Assembly (NCBI RefSeq): GCF_010731895.1
Contig: NZ_AP022596.1
Location: forward strand, 3,534,001-3,598,000
Origin: Mycolicibacterium helvum
Lineage (GTDB): Bacteria > Actinomycetota > Actinomycetes > Mycobacteriales > Mycobacteriaceae
Direction: 5' to 3'
DNA length: 64,000 nt
The position numbers were made by a program, and so were the translations under genes. Every line of letters begins with the position of its first letter. Within the stretch, counting starts at the first letter, position 1. A model generated the notes under the pieces. The model was not told where the DNA came from. It did no database searches and saw nothing but the letters and a program-made list of their open reading frames with translations. Below are positions 19,064 to 28,620 of this stretch, piece by piece.

Positions 19064-20229
19064 CCGTCATCCTTGTCGATCCGCGCCGTCCCGCGCTGGT
19101 GCCTGTCGACGCCGTCGAGTTACTGAGTGGCGACGTGCAATACACCGAGGAAATGCCGGTCAAGGTGCCGTGGTCGCTGCCGTCGGCGCGGCCGTTGCTG
19201 ACCGGAGCCCACGAACAGCAGGCGCCGGTGCTGTTGTCCTCGGACCGCGAACACCCTGCGGTCCGAGCCAGGCTCGCGGCAGGGGAGCGGTTGATCGCGG
19301 TGCCCGAGCCGCAGGCCGGCGAACGCCTGGTCGACGCGGTCGCGATCATGGACAAGCTGCGCACCGCCGGGCCGTGGGAGAGCGAACAGACGCACGACTC
19401 GCTGCGGCGCTATCTCCTTGAGGAAACCTACGAGCTGTTCGACGCGGTGCGTGGCGGCAACCTCAACGAGCTGCGCGACGAGCTCGGAGATGTGTTGCTG
19501 CAGGTGCTCTTTCACGCTCGAATCGCTGAGGAAGCATCGCAGCACGCATTCACCATCGATGATGTCGCCGACGCGCTGGTGCGCAAGCTCGGCAATCGGG
19601 TGCCCGCGGTGCTGGCCGGCGAATCGATCTCACTGGAGGACCAGCTGGCCCAGTGGGAGGAGCGCAAGGCGGCTGAAAAGATGGGCGACGGCGGCCGCCT
19701 TTCCTGCGTCGATGATGTGCCCACCGGTCAGCCGGCGCTGGCGTTGGCGCAGAAGGTGATTGCCCGAGTCCTGACCGCGGGAGTGCCGGCAGCGTTCATC
19801 CCGGCGTCGATCGTGACAGTGACGGTGGCGGCCGATAAGGACGCCGAAAACGAGCTGCGTACCGAGGTTCTGGAGTTTATGGACACTGTGCGCGCGGTCG
19901 AACGCGCGATCGCGGCGAACCGCCGCGATGCCGATGTGCCCAGCCAGCTCGACGTCGCTGCGCCGCTGGGTGTGGTCAGTGCCGACGAGTGGCGTCAGCA
20001 CTGGCCGGCGCCGGTCGGCGAGCCGCTGGAAGATCTGCTGGTGCCTGAGGTGGTCTCCGGTGACGACGATCTGCTCGATGATGTCGAGATGGTCCTCGTC
20101 GATGGGGGAGACGAGGAATTCGAGGTGCCCGAGATCGCCGTCGAGGATCTCGACCTGGCCGAGCCGGACGAGCACGAGCAACTCGACGTGCCAGAGGCAG
20201 ATCAGCCGAGCAGCGTCGAACCCCAGTAG
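19060..20229 (+). CDS. mazG: Nucleoside triphosphate pyrophosphohydrolase with a long acidic tail
   Basis: MazG hydrolyses NTPs and oxidised dNTPs to the monophosphates, sanitising the pool. The catalytic helix pair is clear: [13 protein letters not shown] and [17 protein letters not shown] (about residues 127-155), preceded by [14 protein letters not shown] second, inactive-looking MazG-like repeat follows ([10 protein letters not shown]). The protein is 389 residues, against 325 as I recall for M. tuberculosis. The excess is a C-terminal tail of about 65 residues rich in Asp and Glu ([22 protein letters not shown]). Its 3' end overlaps the convergent efeB gene by 28 bases. Confidence 0.95.
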   Translation: MTVILVDPRRPALVPVDAVELLSGDVQYTEEMPVKVPWSLPSARPLLTGAHEQQAPVLLSSDREHPAVRARLAAGERLIAVPEPQAGERLVDAVAIMDKLRTAGPWESEQTHDSLRRYLLEETYELFDAVRGGNLNELRDELGDVLLQVLFHARIAEEASQHAFTIDDVADALVRKLGNRVPAVLAGESISLEDQLAQWEERKAAEKMGDGGRLSCVDDVPTGQPALALAQKVIARVLTAGVPAAFIPASIVTVTVAADKDAENELRTEVLEFMDTVRAVERAIAANRRDADVPSQLDVAAPLGVVSADEWRQHWPAPVGEPLEDLLVPEVVSGDDDLLDDVEMVLVDGGDEEFEVPEIAVEDLDLAEPDEHEQLDVPEADQPSSVEPQ

Positions 20230-21524
20230 TCGCCGTCGCGCAGCCCCGGTGGGATGGCGAAGATCGCGCTGCCGTTGTGGGTGATGTACTCGTTGAGCGC
20301 ATCGCGGCGGGCCAGTTCCATCTGCATCGGGATGAACTGGGTCACCGGATTCCGTACGAATGCGATGAAGAACAGCCCGGCGTCCAGGTGCCCGAATCCG
20401 TCGGAGCCGTCGGTGAAGTTGTAGCCGCGGCGTAGGATCCGGATCCCGTTGAGGTGCTGATGCGATGCCAGCCGCACGTGGGCGTTGACGTCGATCAACG
20501 GGGTGTTCTTGTTGTCGACGAGATCGAGGTTGAGCTCCTCGAACTCCTGAGTCAGCCCGTTGGGTGCGCCGCTGCCCTTCTGCCGGCCGATGACCCGCTC
20601 CTGCTCGAGAAGCGTTGTGCGGTCCCAAGACTCGATGCGCATCCGGATGCGTCGGCTGATCATGTAGCTGCCGCCGGTCATCCAGTCCGGCCCGTCGCCT
20701 TTCTCCACCCATACCTGCTGGTTGAGGGTGTCGGTTTCGTCGGACTTGATGTTGTTGGTTCCGTCTTTGAACCCGAACAGGTTTCGCGGGGTGGCCTGCT
20801 CGCGGGTGGTCGACGAGGTGCGGCCGAACCCCAGCTGGGAGTAGCGCACAGCCACCGTGCCGAAGCCGACCCGGGCCAGGTTGCGGATGGCGTGCACCGC
20901 CACCTGGGGGTCGTTGGCGCACGCCTGCACGACGATATCGCCGCCGCAGCGGGCCGGGTCCATCGTCTCGTTGGGGAACTTCGGCAGGTTCTCCAGCAGC
21001 TGCGGCTTGAGGCCGGCGATTCCGAAACGGTCCTTACCGTCCTTGAGGAAGAACGTCGGGCCGAACCCGATGGTCAGCGTCAGCTGAGACGGCGGCAGGC
21101 CCAGCGCCTCGCCGGTATCCGCCGGCGGCGCATAGGGATTGAGCCCGATGGCACCGTCGCGCACGGCTTCTTCACCGGCGGTCATTCGCTCGGCCATGCC
21201 AGTCCACTCTTTGAGCATGGCGACGATGTCGGCCTTGGAGTCGGTGGTGACGTCGAACGTGGCGAAGTGCATCCGATCCTGGGCGGGGGTCACGATCCCG
21301 GCCTGGTGTTCGCCGCGGAACGGCACCGGCTTGTCCAGCCCACCGGTATGCGAGTCGGCCGCCGACGCCCGCCCGGCCAGCGCCCCGGCGCCGGCCGCGC
21401 CGACCACCGCGGCCGTCACACCAGCGGCGCCGAAGAGCTTGCGTCGAGATAAGCCGGGCGATGCGGGCTGAGCCGGCTGGGTCAGCTGCGGATCGCCGTC
21501 GGCGTTACTGGGGAGCGATGACAC
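20202..21524 (-). CDS. efeB: Dyp-type haem peroxidase of the Efe iron system (Tat-exported)
   Basis: A 440-residue peroxidase, last gene of efeUOB. The N terminus has a twin-arginine signal (LSRRKLFGAAGV, then an Ala-rich core). The Dyp marks are NLFGFKDGTNN with the catalytic Asp, the haem-ligand region ASHQHLNG, and GLFFIAFVRNP. EfeB is thought to oxidise Fe2+ or haem outside the membrane for EfeO/EfeU. GTG 21524 is the only sensible start; it overlaps the efeO end by 20 bases, so the operon is tightly coupled. Confidence 0.92.
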   Translation of the reverse strand: MSSLPSNADGDPQLTQPAQPASPGLSRRKLFGAAGVTAAVVGAAGAGALAGRASAADSHTGGLDKPVPFRGEHQAGIVTPAQDRMHFATFDVTTDSKADIVAMLKEWTGMAERMTAGEEAVRDGAIGLNPYAPPADTGEALGLPPSQLTLTIGFGPTFFLKDGKDRFGIAGLKPQLLENLPKFPNETMDPARCGGDIVVQACANDPQVAVHAIRNLARVGFGTVAVRYSQLGFGRTSSTTREQATPRNLFGFKDGTNNIKSDETDTLNQQVWVEKGDGPDWMTGGSYMISRRIRMRIESWDRTTLLEQERVIGRQKGSGAPNGLTQEFEELNLDLVDNKNTPLIDVNAHVRLASHQHLNGIRILRRGYNFTDGSDGFGHLDAGLFFIAFVRNPVTQFIPMQMELARRDALNEYITHNGSAIFAIPPGLRDGDYWGSTLLG

Positions 21525-22671
21525 CCTGCACCTGGCTGACGTTCTTGCTGAGGGCATCGATCGCGCGCGAAAGTTCCTGGCGCTGGGGTTCGGTCACCGT
21601 GTTGTACAGCACGAACCCATCACCGCTGCGGTACTTGGCCAGCAGTGCCTCGACGTCGGCGAAGCCCTTGTCGACCTGCTTGCCCAGCTCGGCGTTGCGG
21701 CTGTCGAGGATCGGGCGAACCGACGCGACCGCGGTCTGCGAACCGTCCACGTTGGCCTGGAAGTCCCACAGGTCGGTGTGGCTGAAGATGTCTTCTTCGC
21801 CGCTGATCTTGCTTGCGGCGATCTCGTCGAGCAGACCCTGTGCGCCGCCGGCGATCTGGGTGGAGTCGATGGTCCAACCCGGTGCCTTGACGCCGTCGTT
21901 GAGCTCCTTGACGTCAGCCATCAGCTGGTCGGCCAGCGCGTTGGCGTCGGGCTGCAGGCCGGTGACCCACAGCTGCTTCTCCAGCGCGTGGAAACCGGTC
22001 CACTTCTGGCCGGGTTCCAGGTCGGCCTCACGAAGGTCGATGCGCGGGTCGAGGTCGTCGGGGAACGACTCGGCCACCGGCTCGATGCGCTCGTAGTAGG
22101 TGCGTGCGATCGGGTACTGCGCCTTGGCCGCCGCGACGTCGCCCTTCTTCACGGCGTCGACAAACAGCTGAGTGGCCGGGATCAGGGCGTCGGTCTGGCT
22201 GTTGACGTAGCGCTTGTAGCTCTCGGCGGCTTCCTTGAACTCGCCCTTCTCATCGACCGCGACGGCGTTGCCGGTCACGGTGAAGTCGGCGCGAATGCCG
22301 TCGCCGATCATGCCCGGTTTGCACGCGGTCTGATACTTGCCCGGCTCGCCGAGCTGTACGACCAGCTTGCGCTGCAGTCCGGGGGAGATGTTCTCGACCT
22401 CACCCATGACCCGCTCGCCCTCGCCGTACACGTAGAACTCGGTGACTTTGGTCCCGTTGTTGGTGATCACGAAGGTGCTCGGTCCGGTCCCGGCCTGCGT
22501 GCCGGACAGCTTGCACTCGGTGTCGGAGGCGTTGACCGTGATCTCGGAGGGTGCTTTGGTGCTCGAGTCCGCGGACTTGGTCTCTTTGGCCGTGCAGGCT
22601 GCCATGGAGACTCCGGCCAGGATCGCCGCGGCAGCGGCAGTACCGGTCTTGATGCCGTGGGTGAGCGTCAC
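21505..22671 (-). CDS. efeO: Iron uptake lipoprotein EfeO (cupredoxin plus M75 imelysin domain)
   Basis: A 388-residue exported lipoprotein: signal peptide with lipobox MAAC near residue 26, then a Lys/Ser linker. Residues about 40-140 form a cupredoxin-like domain (FVITNNGTKVTEFYV). The rest is an M75 imelysin domain with the GFHALE signature (GxHxxE) around residue 255. The family delivers ferric iron to the EfeU permease. The ATG overlaps the efeU stop (ATGA), and the gene lies between efeU and efeB in the standard order. Confidence 0.95.
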   Translation of the reverse strand: MTLTHGIKTGTAAAAAILAGVSMAACTAKETKSADSSTKAPSEITVNASDTECKLSGTQAGTGPSTFVITNNGTKVTEFYVYGEGERVMGEVENISPGLQRKLVVQLGEPGKYQTACKPGMIGDGIRADFTVTGNAVAVDEKGEFKEAAESYKRYVNSQTDALIPATQLFVDAVKKGDVAAAKAQYPIARTYYERIEPVAESFPDDLDPRIDLREADLEPGQKWTGFHALEKQLWVTGLQPDANALADQLMADVKELNDGVKAPGWTIDSTQIAGGAQGLLDEIAASKISGEEDIFSHTDLWDFQANVDGSQTAVASVRPILDSRNAELGKQVDKGFADVEALLAKYRSGDGFVLYNTVTEPQRQELSRAIDALSKNVSQVQGVIAPQ

Positions 22672-23630
22672 TGAGGGGACCTTTCAGAGAGGGGGGAGTC
22701 CTCCGAACCTTCGGAGGCTTGGTGATCTTTGGTGGAAACGTCGACGTGGGCTTGTTGCGGCTTCGGGCGGGTGGGCCGCAGGAACAGGGCGAGCACGACG
22801 ACGATGTAGGTCAGCCAGCAGATGAGCTGCAGCACCGTCGGGGTCGGGGTGACGTTGAAGACGCCCTGGATGATCTCGCCGTACCAGGCCGACCAATTGA
22901 ATCCCGCGCTGATGTCGAAGGCCTTGGAGCCGAGGCCGGGCAGCCAGCCCACGGTCTGCATCGCGCCGATACCGTAGGACAGGACACCCGCGGCGACCAC
23001 GATCAAAAAGACGCCGGTGTACTTGAAAAATTTGGCCAGGTTGATCCGCACCGCGCCGGCGTACATGCCCCAGGCGATCGCGCCGGCGGCCAGCACGCCG
23101 ATCAGCAGGCCCAGCAGCGGCCAGGCGGTCTCCGCCTCGGCGTAGCCGACCATGAACAGCGCCGTCTCGAAGCCCTCCCGGCCCACGGCCAGGAACGCCA
23201 GCATGAATACCGCGAGTGCGCCGGTCTCGAGCGCCTTCGACATCCCGGCCCGCAGTTCACCGGACATGCTGGCGGAGGCCTTGCGCATCCACAGCACCAT
23301 CGAGGTGACGATCGCGACGGCCACCAGCGACGCCACTCCGGCGATGGCCTCGGCGGCGAGGTCCTTCACGGTGTAGGTGCCGTATTGGATCGTGAGGAAG
23401 ACGCCGACCGTCATCAGAACGGCCGCGCCGACGCCGAGCCACACCCATTTGAGGGCGTCGCGGCGGTCGGATTTCACCAGGAACGCGACGAGGACCATGA
23501 CGATGATCCCGGCTTCCAGGCCTTCCCGCAGGCCGATCAGCCCGCTACCGAACAGCTGAGCGGTGATGTTGGGGGCGGCCGCACTGAGTGTTGTGTGGAT
23601 ACCGGTCGCAACAGCCGCCACGTCAGTCAT
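22668..23630 (-). CDS. efeU: EfeU/FTR1-type iron permease
   Basis: A 320-residue seven-helix permease. The two iron-binding REXXE motifs are present as LREGLEAGI (helix 1) and GREGFETAL (helix 4). ATG 23630 gives MTDVAAVATG, and the frame extended to 23681 crosses the promoter palindrome, so it is rejected. The C terminus is a short charged cytoplasmic tail. It is the first gene of efeUOB, with an IdeR-like palindrome 33 bases upstream. Confidence 0.94.
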   Translation of the reverse strand: MTDVAAVATGIHTTLSAAAPNITAQLFGSGLIGLREGLEAGIIVMVLVAFLVKSDRRDALKWVWLGVGAAVLMTVGVFLTIQYGTYTVKDLAAEAIAGVASLVAVAIVTSMVLWMRKASASMSGELRAGMSKALETGALAVFMLAFLAVGREGFETALFMVGYAEAETAWPLLGLLIGVLAAGAIAWGMYAGAVRINLAKFFKYTGVFLIVVAAGVLSYGIGAMQTVGWLPGLGSKAFDISAGFNWSAWYGEIIQGVFNVTPTPTVLQLICWLTYIVVVLALFLRPTRPKPQQAHVDVSTKDHQASEGSEDSPLSERSPQ

Positions 23631-23662
23631 TCGGCGAGTCCTAACTAACTTGGATAATCCCA

Positions 23663-23679
23663 GGTAAGCAAGGCTTACC
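23663..23679. promoter_or_regulatory. Candidate IdeR (iron-regulator) site upstream of efeU
   Basis: GGTAAGC and GCTTACC form a perfect seven-base inverted repeat around three bases. It lies 33 bases upstream of the efeU start in an AT-rich patch. The half-sites resemble the mycobacterial iron box (half-site about TTAGGTTAG). Iron repression of an iron importer would make sense. Similarity to the consensus is partial, so the regulator is inferred. Confidence 0.5.
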
Positions 23680-23808
23680 AAAGCAAGGGTGGGCTCACCT
23701 TAACAGACGGGAGGTAACGAAGTTATCGCCTCGTTGGCATCGTCGGTGGGGACCAATGACCCAGAACGCATGGGACGATGAGAAGGTTGATTGGGTTCGA
23801 GGAGTGCT

Positions 23809-24540
23809 GTGTCGTCAACGCGTTGGCTGCGGATTGTCGCCGTCGTTGCGGCGGCTGCCATGCTGATGGCCTCGAGCTGCTCATGGCAGCTCGGCACCCC
23901 GATTCCAGACGGTGTACCGCCGCCGCCGGGTGATCCGGTGCCCGCGGTCGATACTCATGCCAAGGGCCGGCCCGCTGACCAGCTGTATGACTGGGCGGCG
24001 CAACGGGCGCCTGCGCTCGGCATCCCGATAACCGCGCTGGAGGCCTACGCCTACGCCGCGCGGGTGGCCGAGGTTGAGAACCCGGACTGTCATCTGGCCT
24101 GGACGACGCTGGCTGGGATCGGCATGGTCGAGAGCCATCACGGCACCTACCGGGACGCCGTCATCGCGCCCAACGGCGACGTCACCCCGCCGATCCGCGG
24201 CGTGCACCTCGACGGCACCAACGGCAACCTGGAGATTATCGACAGCGAACAGTCGCGCGACGGTGATGAGCCGGTCTACGCCCGGGCGATGGGGCCCATG
24301 CAGTTCATCCCAGAAACGTGGCGGCTCTACGGCGTCGACGCCAACAACGACGGGGTGATCAGCCCGGACAACATCGACGACGCCGCGCTGTCTGCGGCCG
24401 GGTATCTGTGCTTCCGCGGCAAGGACCTGGCCTCGCCGCGGGGCTGGATGAACGCGCTGCACGCCTACAACCACTCCGATCAGTACGCCCGCACCGTCCG
24501 GGACTGGGCGACGGCGTATGCCCAAGGTCATGCGCTCTGA
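23809..24540 (+). CDS. lpqU: LpqU-like lipoprotein, lytic transglycosylase fold
   Basis: A 243-residue lipoprotein that probably cleaves peptidoglycan glycan strands. The signal ends at a cysteine in MASSCSWQLG. The SLT-type catalytic domain shows GIGMVESHHG with the catalytic Glu (about residue 104), ARAMGPMQFIPETWRLYG, then IDDAALSAAGYLC and ALHAYNHSDQYA. GTG 23809 gives MSSTRWLRIV; the longer frame starts at a poorly supported TTG. It lies upstream of eno as in M. tuberculosis (Rv1022-Rv1023). Confidence 0.93.
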   Translation: MSSTRWLRIVAVVAAAAMLMASSCSWQLGTPIPDGVPPPPGDPVPAVDTHAKGRPADQLYDWAAQRAPALGIPITALEAYAYAARVAEVENPDCHLAWTTLAGIGMVESHHGTYRDAVIAPNGDVTPPIRGVHLDGTNGNLEIIDSEQSRDGDEPVYARAMGPMQFIPETWRLYGVDANNDGVISPDNIDDAALSAAGYLCFRGKDLASPRGWMNALHAYNHSDQYARTVRDWATAYAQGHAL

Positions 24541-24549
24541 CTCCGGCGC

Positions 24550-24571
24550 CAGGAGCGCTTCTGGACTCCTG
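24550..24571 (+). terminator. Candidate stem-loop after lpqU
   Basis: CAGGAG (24550-24555) pairs with CTCCTG (24566-24571) around a ten-base loop, starting ten bases after the lpqU stop. There is no T-run, as is usual for mycobacterial terminators. It could separate lpqU from eno. Confidence 0.35.
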
Positions 24572-24649
24572 ACCATCTAGGCTATGAGCGGTCATCGGAT
24601 GGTCAGCCCATTGCCCGACGAGCACGTTCGTCGCACACCACGACGGTAA

Positions 24650-25948
<1,299 letters not shown>

Positions 25949-25972
25949 TCCCCGAGGGATCCGAAAGAGACT

Positions 25973-26650
25973 GTGGCGGAAAGCAAGCGGCCCGACCCGA
26001 AGCGACGCTCCCCGGCCTCCCGGCCGGGCGCGTCGGGCCGGGTCCGCTCGCGCGCTTCGCCTGCGGCGAAACGTGAACCACGTCCCACTGAGGCCAAAGC
26101 CGCACCGGAACTGGTCGGGCACAGCGTCACCGAACCGATCCGGCGCGCGATCGCGGCCTCGGTTGAGCAACAGAGTGAGCAGCGACTGGGCTTCACCGCG
26201 CGCCGCGCGGCGATCTTGGCGGCGCTGGTCTGTGTGCTGACGCTCACCATCGCGGGACCGGTGCGCACCTATTTCGCCCAGCGCACCGAGATGATGCAAC
26301 TGGCCGCGTCGGAGGCGGCCCTACGCAAGCAGATCTCAGATTTGGAGTCGCAGAAGGCCAAGCTCGGCGATCCGGTGTATATCGCCGCCCAAGCCCGTGA
26401 ACGGCTGGGCTTCGTGATGCCCGGTGACATTCCCTACCAGGTGCAGTTGCCGCAGGGGGCCGCCGTCGCCCCCGATACCGGCCCACAGGCTGCGCCCGTG
26501 CGTAACACCGACCCGTGGTACACGTCGTTGTGGCACACCATCGCTGACACTCCGCACGGACCGCCGTCGGCCCCGGCAAGCGATCCGGCCGACTCGACGT
26601 CGCCGCCACCGCCAGAGCCCGTTTCACCACCGTCGGCGCCCGGTGGTTGA
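25973..26650 (+). CDS. FtsB/DivIC-like septum formation initiator
   Basis: A 225-residue membrane protein with a long basic Pro/Arg-rich cytoplasmic N terminus, one transmembrane helix near residues 80-100 (AAILAALVCVLTLTIAG), and a short coiled coil (ASEAALRKQISDLESQKAKL). It then has the FtsB-type end DPVYIAAQARERLGFV. The C-terminal 60 residues are Pro/Ser-rich. This is the composition of mycobacterial FtsB (Rv1024 region), a divisome scaffold. The DUF501 gene start overlaps its end by eight bases. Confidence 0.88.
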   Translation: MAESKRPDPKRRSPASRPGASGRVRSRASPAAKREPRPTEAKAAPELVGHSVTEPIRRAIAASVEQQSEQRLGFTARRAAILAALVCVLTLTIAGPVRTYFAQRTEMMQLAASEAALRKQISDLESQKAKLGDPVYIAAQARERLGFVMPGDIPYQVQLPQGAAVAPDTGPQAAPVRNTDPWYTSLWHTIADTPHGPPSAPASDPADSTSPPPPEPVSPPSAPGG

Positions 26651-27140
26651 TCCCGCCGATCTCGACGCGGTGGCCCGGCAGTTGGGGCGGGAACCGCGTG
26701 GGGTACTCCAGATCGCATATCGCTGCCCTAACGGCGAGCCGGCGGTGGTCAAGACCGCACCCCGGTTGCCCGACGGCACCCCGTTTCCGACGCTGTACTA
26801 CCTGACTCATCCGGTGCTGACCGCCGCGGCAAGCCGGTTGGAGTCCGACGGGCTGATGCGGCAGATGACCGAACGGCTGCAACAGGATTCGGACCTGGCC
26901 GCTGCCTACCGCCTGGCGCACGAGTCCTATTTGGCTGAGCGGGATGCGATCGAGTCGCTGGGCACGACGTTCACCGGCGGCGGCATGCCTGACCGGATCA
27001 AGTGCTTGCACGTGCTGATCGCCCATTCACTCGCAAAAGGCCGCGGCGTCAACCCGTTTGGCGACGAGGCGCTGGCGGTGCTGGCGGCCGAGCCGGGGAT
27101 GGCGGGCATCCTGGACAAGGGGGAGTGGACATCAACATAG
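26643..27140 (+). CDS. DUF501 family protein
   Basis: A 165-residue soluble protein from the GTG at 26643. Diagnostic blocks are GVLQIAYRCPNGEPAVVKTAPRL (quoted in part), FPTLYYLTHP, and the C-terminal RIKCLHVLIAHSLAKGRGVNP with its conserved Cys-Leu-His. This matches DUF501, always found between an FtsB-like gene and ppx in actinobacteria. The function is unknown. Start and stop overlap both neighbours, so the three genes form one translationally coupled unit. Confidence 0.88.
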   Translation: MVDPADLDAVARQLGREPRGVLQIAYRCPNGEPAVVKTAPRLPDGTPFPTLYYLTHPVLTAAASRLESDGLMRQMTERLQQDSDLAAAYRLAHESYLAERDAIESLGTTFTGGGMPDRIKCLHVLIAHSLAKGRGVNPFGDEALAVLAAEPGMAGILDKGEWTST

Positions 27141-28084
27141 AGACCAACCGGGTCGCCGCCATCGACTGCGGCACCAACTCGATCCGGCTGCTGATCGCCG
27201 ACATGGCTGCGGGGCGACTGTGCGATGTCCACCGGGAGATGCGCATCGTGCGGCTGGGTCAAGGTGTCGATGCCACCGGCCAATTCGCCCCCGACGCACT
27301 GGCCCGCACCCAGTCGGCGCTGACCGACTATGCCGCGCTGCTGAAGCGCTTTGACGTCGGCAAGGTGCGCATGGTGGCGACGTCGGCGACCCGCGATGCG
27401 GCCAACCGCGACGTGTTCTTCGCGATGACCGCCGAAGTGCTGGGCTCGGCGGTCCCCGGCGCGGTTGCCGAGGTGATCAGCGGCCAGGAGGAAGCCGAGC
27501 TGTCGTTCAACGGTGCGGTGGGTGAACTCGACGGTGCCGCGGCGCCATTCGTCGTGGTTGATCTCGGTGGCGGCTCGACGGAGGTGGTGATCGGCGACGG
27601 CAGCGGGGTGCACGCCAGCTTCTCGGCCGACATCGGCTGCGTGCGGCTGACCGAGCGCTGCCTGCACTCCGACCCGCCGACGGCCGCCGAGGTGGCCGCC
27701 GCTCGTGAGGTGGTGCGGGAACGCCTCGGCGAGGCGCTGCGCGTAGTGCCGGTGGAGCAGGCCACGACCTGGGTGGGCGTCGCGGGAACCTTCACCACGC
27801 TGGCCGCGCTGGCCCAGCACATGACCACCTATGACCCCGACGCGATCCATCTATCCCGGGTCGGCTTCGGAGACCTGCTGGCCGTGTGCGAACAGGTCAT
27901 CGGGATGACCCGCAAGCAGCGCGCCGCCCTCGGGCCCATGCACGAGGGCCGCGTCGACGTCATCGGCGGGGGCTCGATCGTGGTCGAAGAACTGGCGTAT
28001 GCGCTGGGGCAGCGGGCCGGCATCGACGAGCTGGTGGTCAGCGAGCACGACATTCTCGACGGGATCGCGCTCTCGATCGCCTGA
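27125..28084 (+). CDS. Exopolyphosphatase / Ppx-GppA family phosphatase
   Basis: A 319-residue ASKHA-fold enzyme that removes phosphate from polyphosphate or pppGpp. The phosphate-1 loop is AAIDCGTNSIRLLIAD near residue 10, the phosphate-2 loop is VVDLGGGSTEVV, and the adenosine-side loop is WVGVAGTFTTLAA. GTG 27125 overlaps the DUF501 stop. It corresponds to M. tuberculosis Rv1026 (Ppx2-type). It has no C-terminal HD domain, so it is the short form. Confidence 0.93.
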   Translation: MDINIETNRVAAIDCGTNSIRLLIADMAAGRLCDVHREMRIVRLGQGVDATGQFAPDALARTQSALTDYAALLKRFDVGKVRMVATSATRDAANRDVFFAMTAEVLGSAVPGAVAEVISGQEEAELSFNGAVGELDGAAAPFVVVDLGGGSTEVVIGDGSGVHASFSADIGCVRLTERCLHSDPPTAAEVAAAREVVRERLGEALRVVPVEQATTWVGVAGTFTTLAALAQHMTTYDPDAIHLSRVGFGDLLAVCEQVIGMTRKQRAALGPMHEGRVDVIGGGSIVVEELAYALGQRAGIDELVVSEHDILDGIALSIA

Positions 28085-28087
28085 GCG

Positions 28088-28594
28088 TCACTCCTCCGGC
28101 GGGATCAGCGGCTCTCCGTCGGCGCCCGTGGGAATCCGGCTGCCGGCCAGCGTGATGCCCAGCAGTGTCATCACCACGCCGATCGAGAAGTGCAACCAGA
28201 GATCGGCGTTGTTGAGCGGCAGGATGTTTCGCGGACCTGACAGGTCGATGATGAGGCCGTAGATCCACAGTCCGAGGTAGATCAGTCCACCGCCGACCAG
28301 GTAGGTGCGGGCCCTGGCAAAGGTGCGGGCGAGCAGCAGGCCGGTCACACCGAACGCCAGATACATCAGGTTGTGCACGACGGACACTTCGAAGACACCG
28401 AACAGTGCTGCCTGGGACTCGGGCCCTAACCAGTGCAGCTGATCCAGGTGGGTGGTCACGCCAGGGATGAAGCCGGCGATCCCGACGATCAGGAACGCCG
28501 CGGCCACGAGGACGGCGGCTCCCTGTACTGCCAGCAGGCCGACTTGAGGTCGGCGGAGCTTGCCGGAATGGGCGGTTGCCATGCGGTCTGGCAT
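28088..28594 (-). CDS. DUF4383 family membrane protein
   Basis: A 168-residue protein with four hydrophobic segments. The motifs VSVVHNLMYLAFGVTGLLLA, NILPLNNADLWLHF and VVMTLLGITLAG match DUF4383, a small actinobacterial membrane family of unknown role. ATG 28594 (MPDRMATAH) is taken; a TTG at 28603 is in frame. It is convergent with ppx, with a three-base gap, and 26 bases downstream of the APC transporter gene on the same strand. Confidence 0.8.
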   Translation of the reverse strand: MPDRMATAHSGKLRRPQVGLLAVQGAAVLVAAAFLIVGIAGFIPGVTTHLDQLHWLGPESQAALFGVFEVSVVHNLMYLAFGVTGLLLARTFARARTYLVGGGLIYLGLWIYGLIIDLSGPRNILPLNNADLWLHFSIGVVMTLLGITLAGSRIPTGADGEPLIPPEE

Positions 28595-28620
28595 ACCCGT
28601 CAATTCCAGCGGCCAATCGT

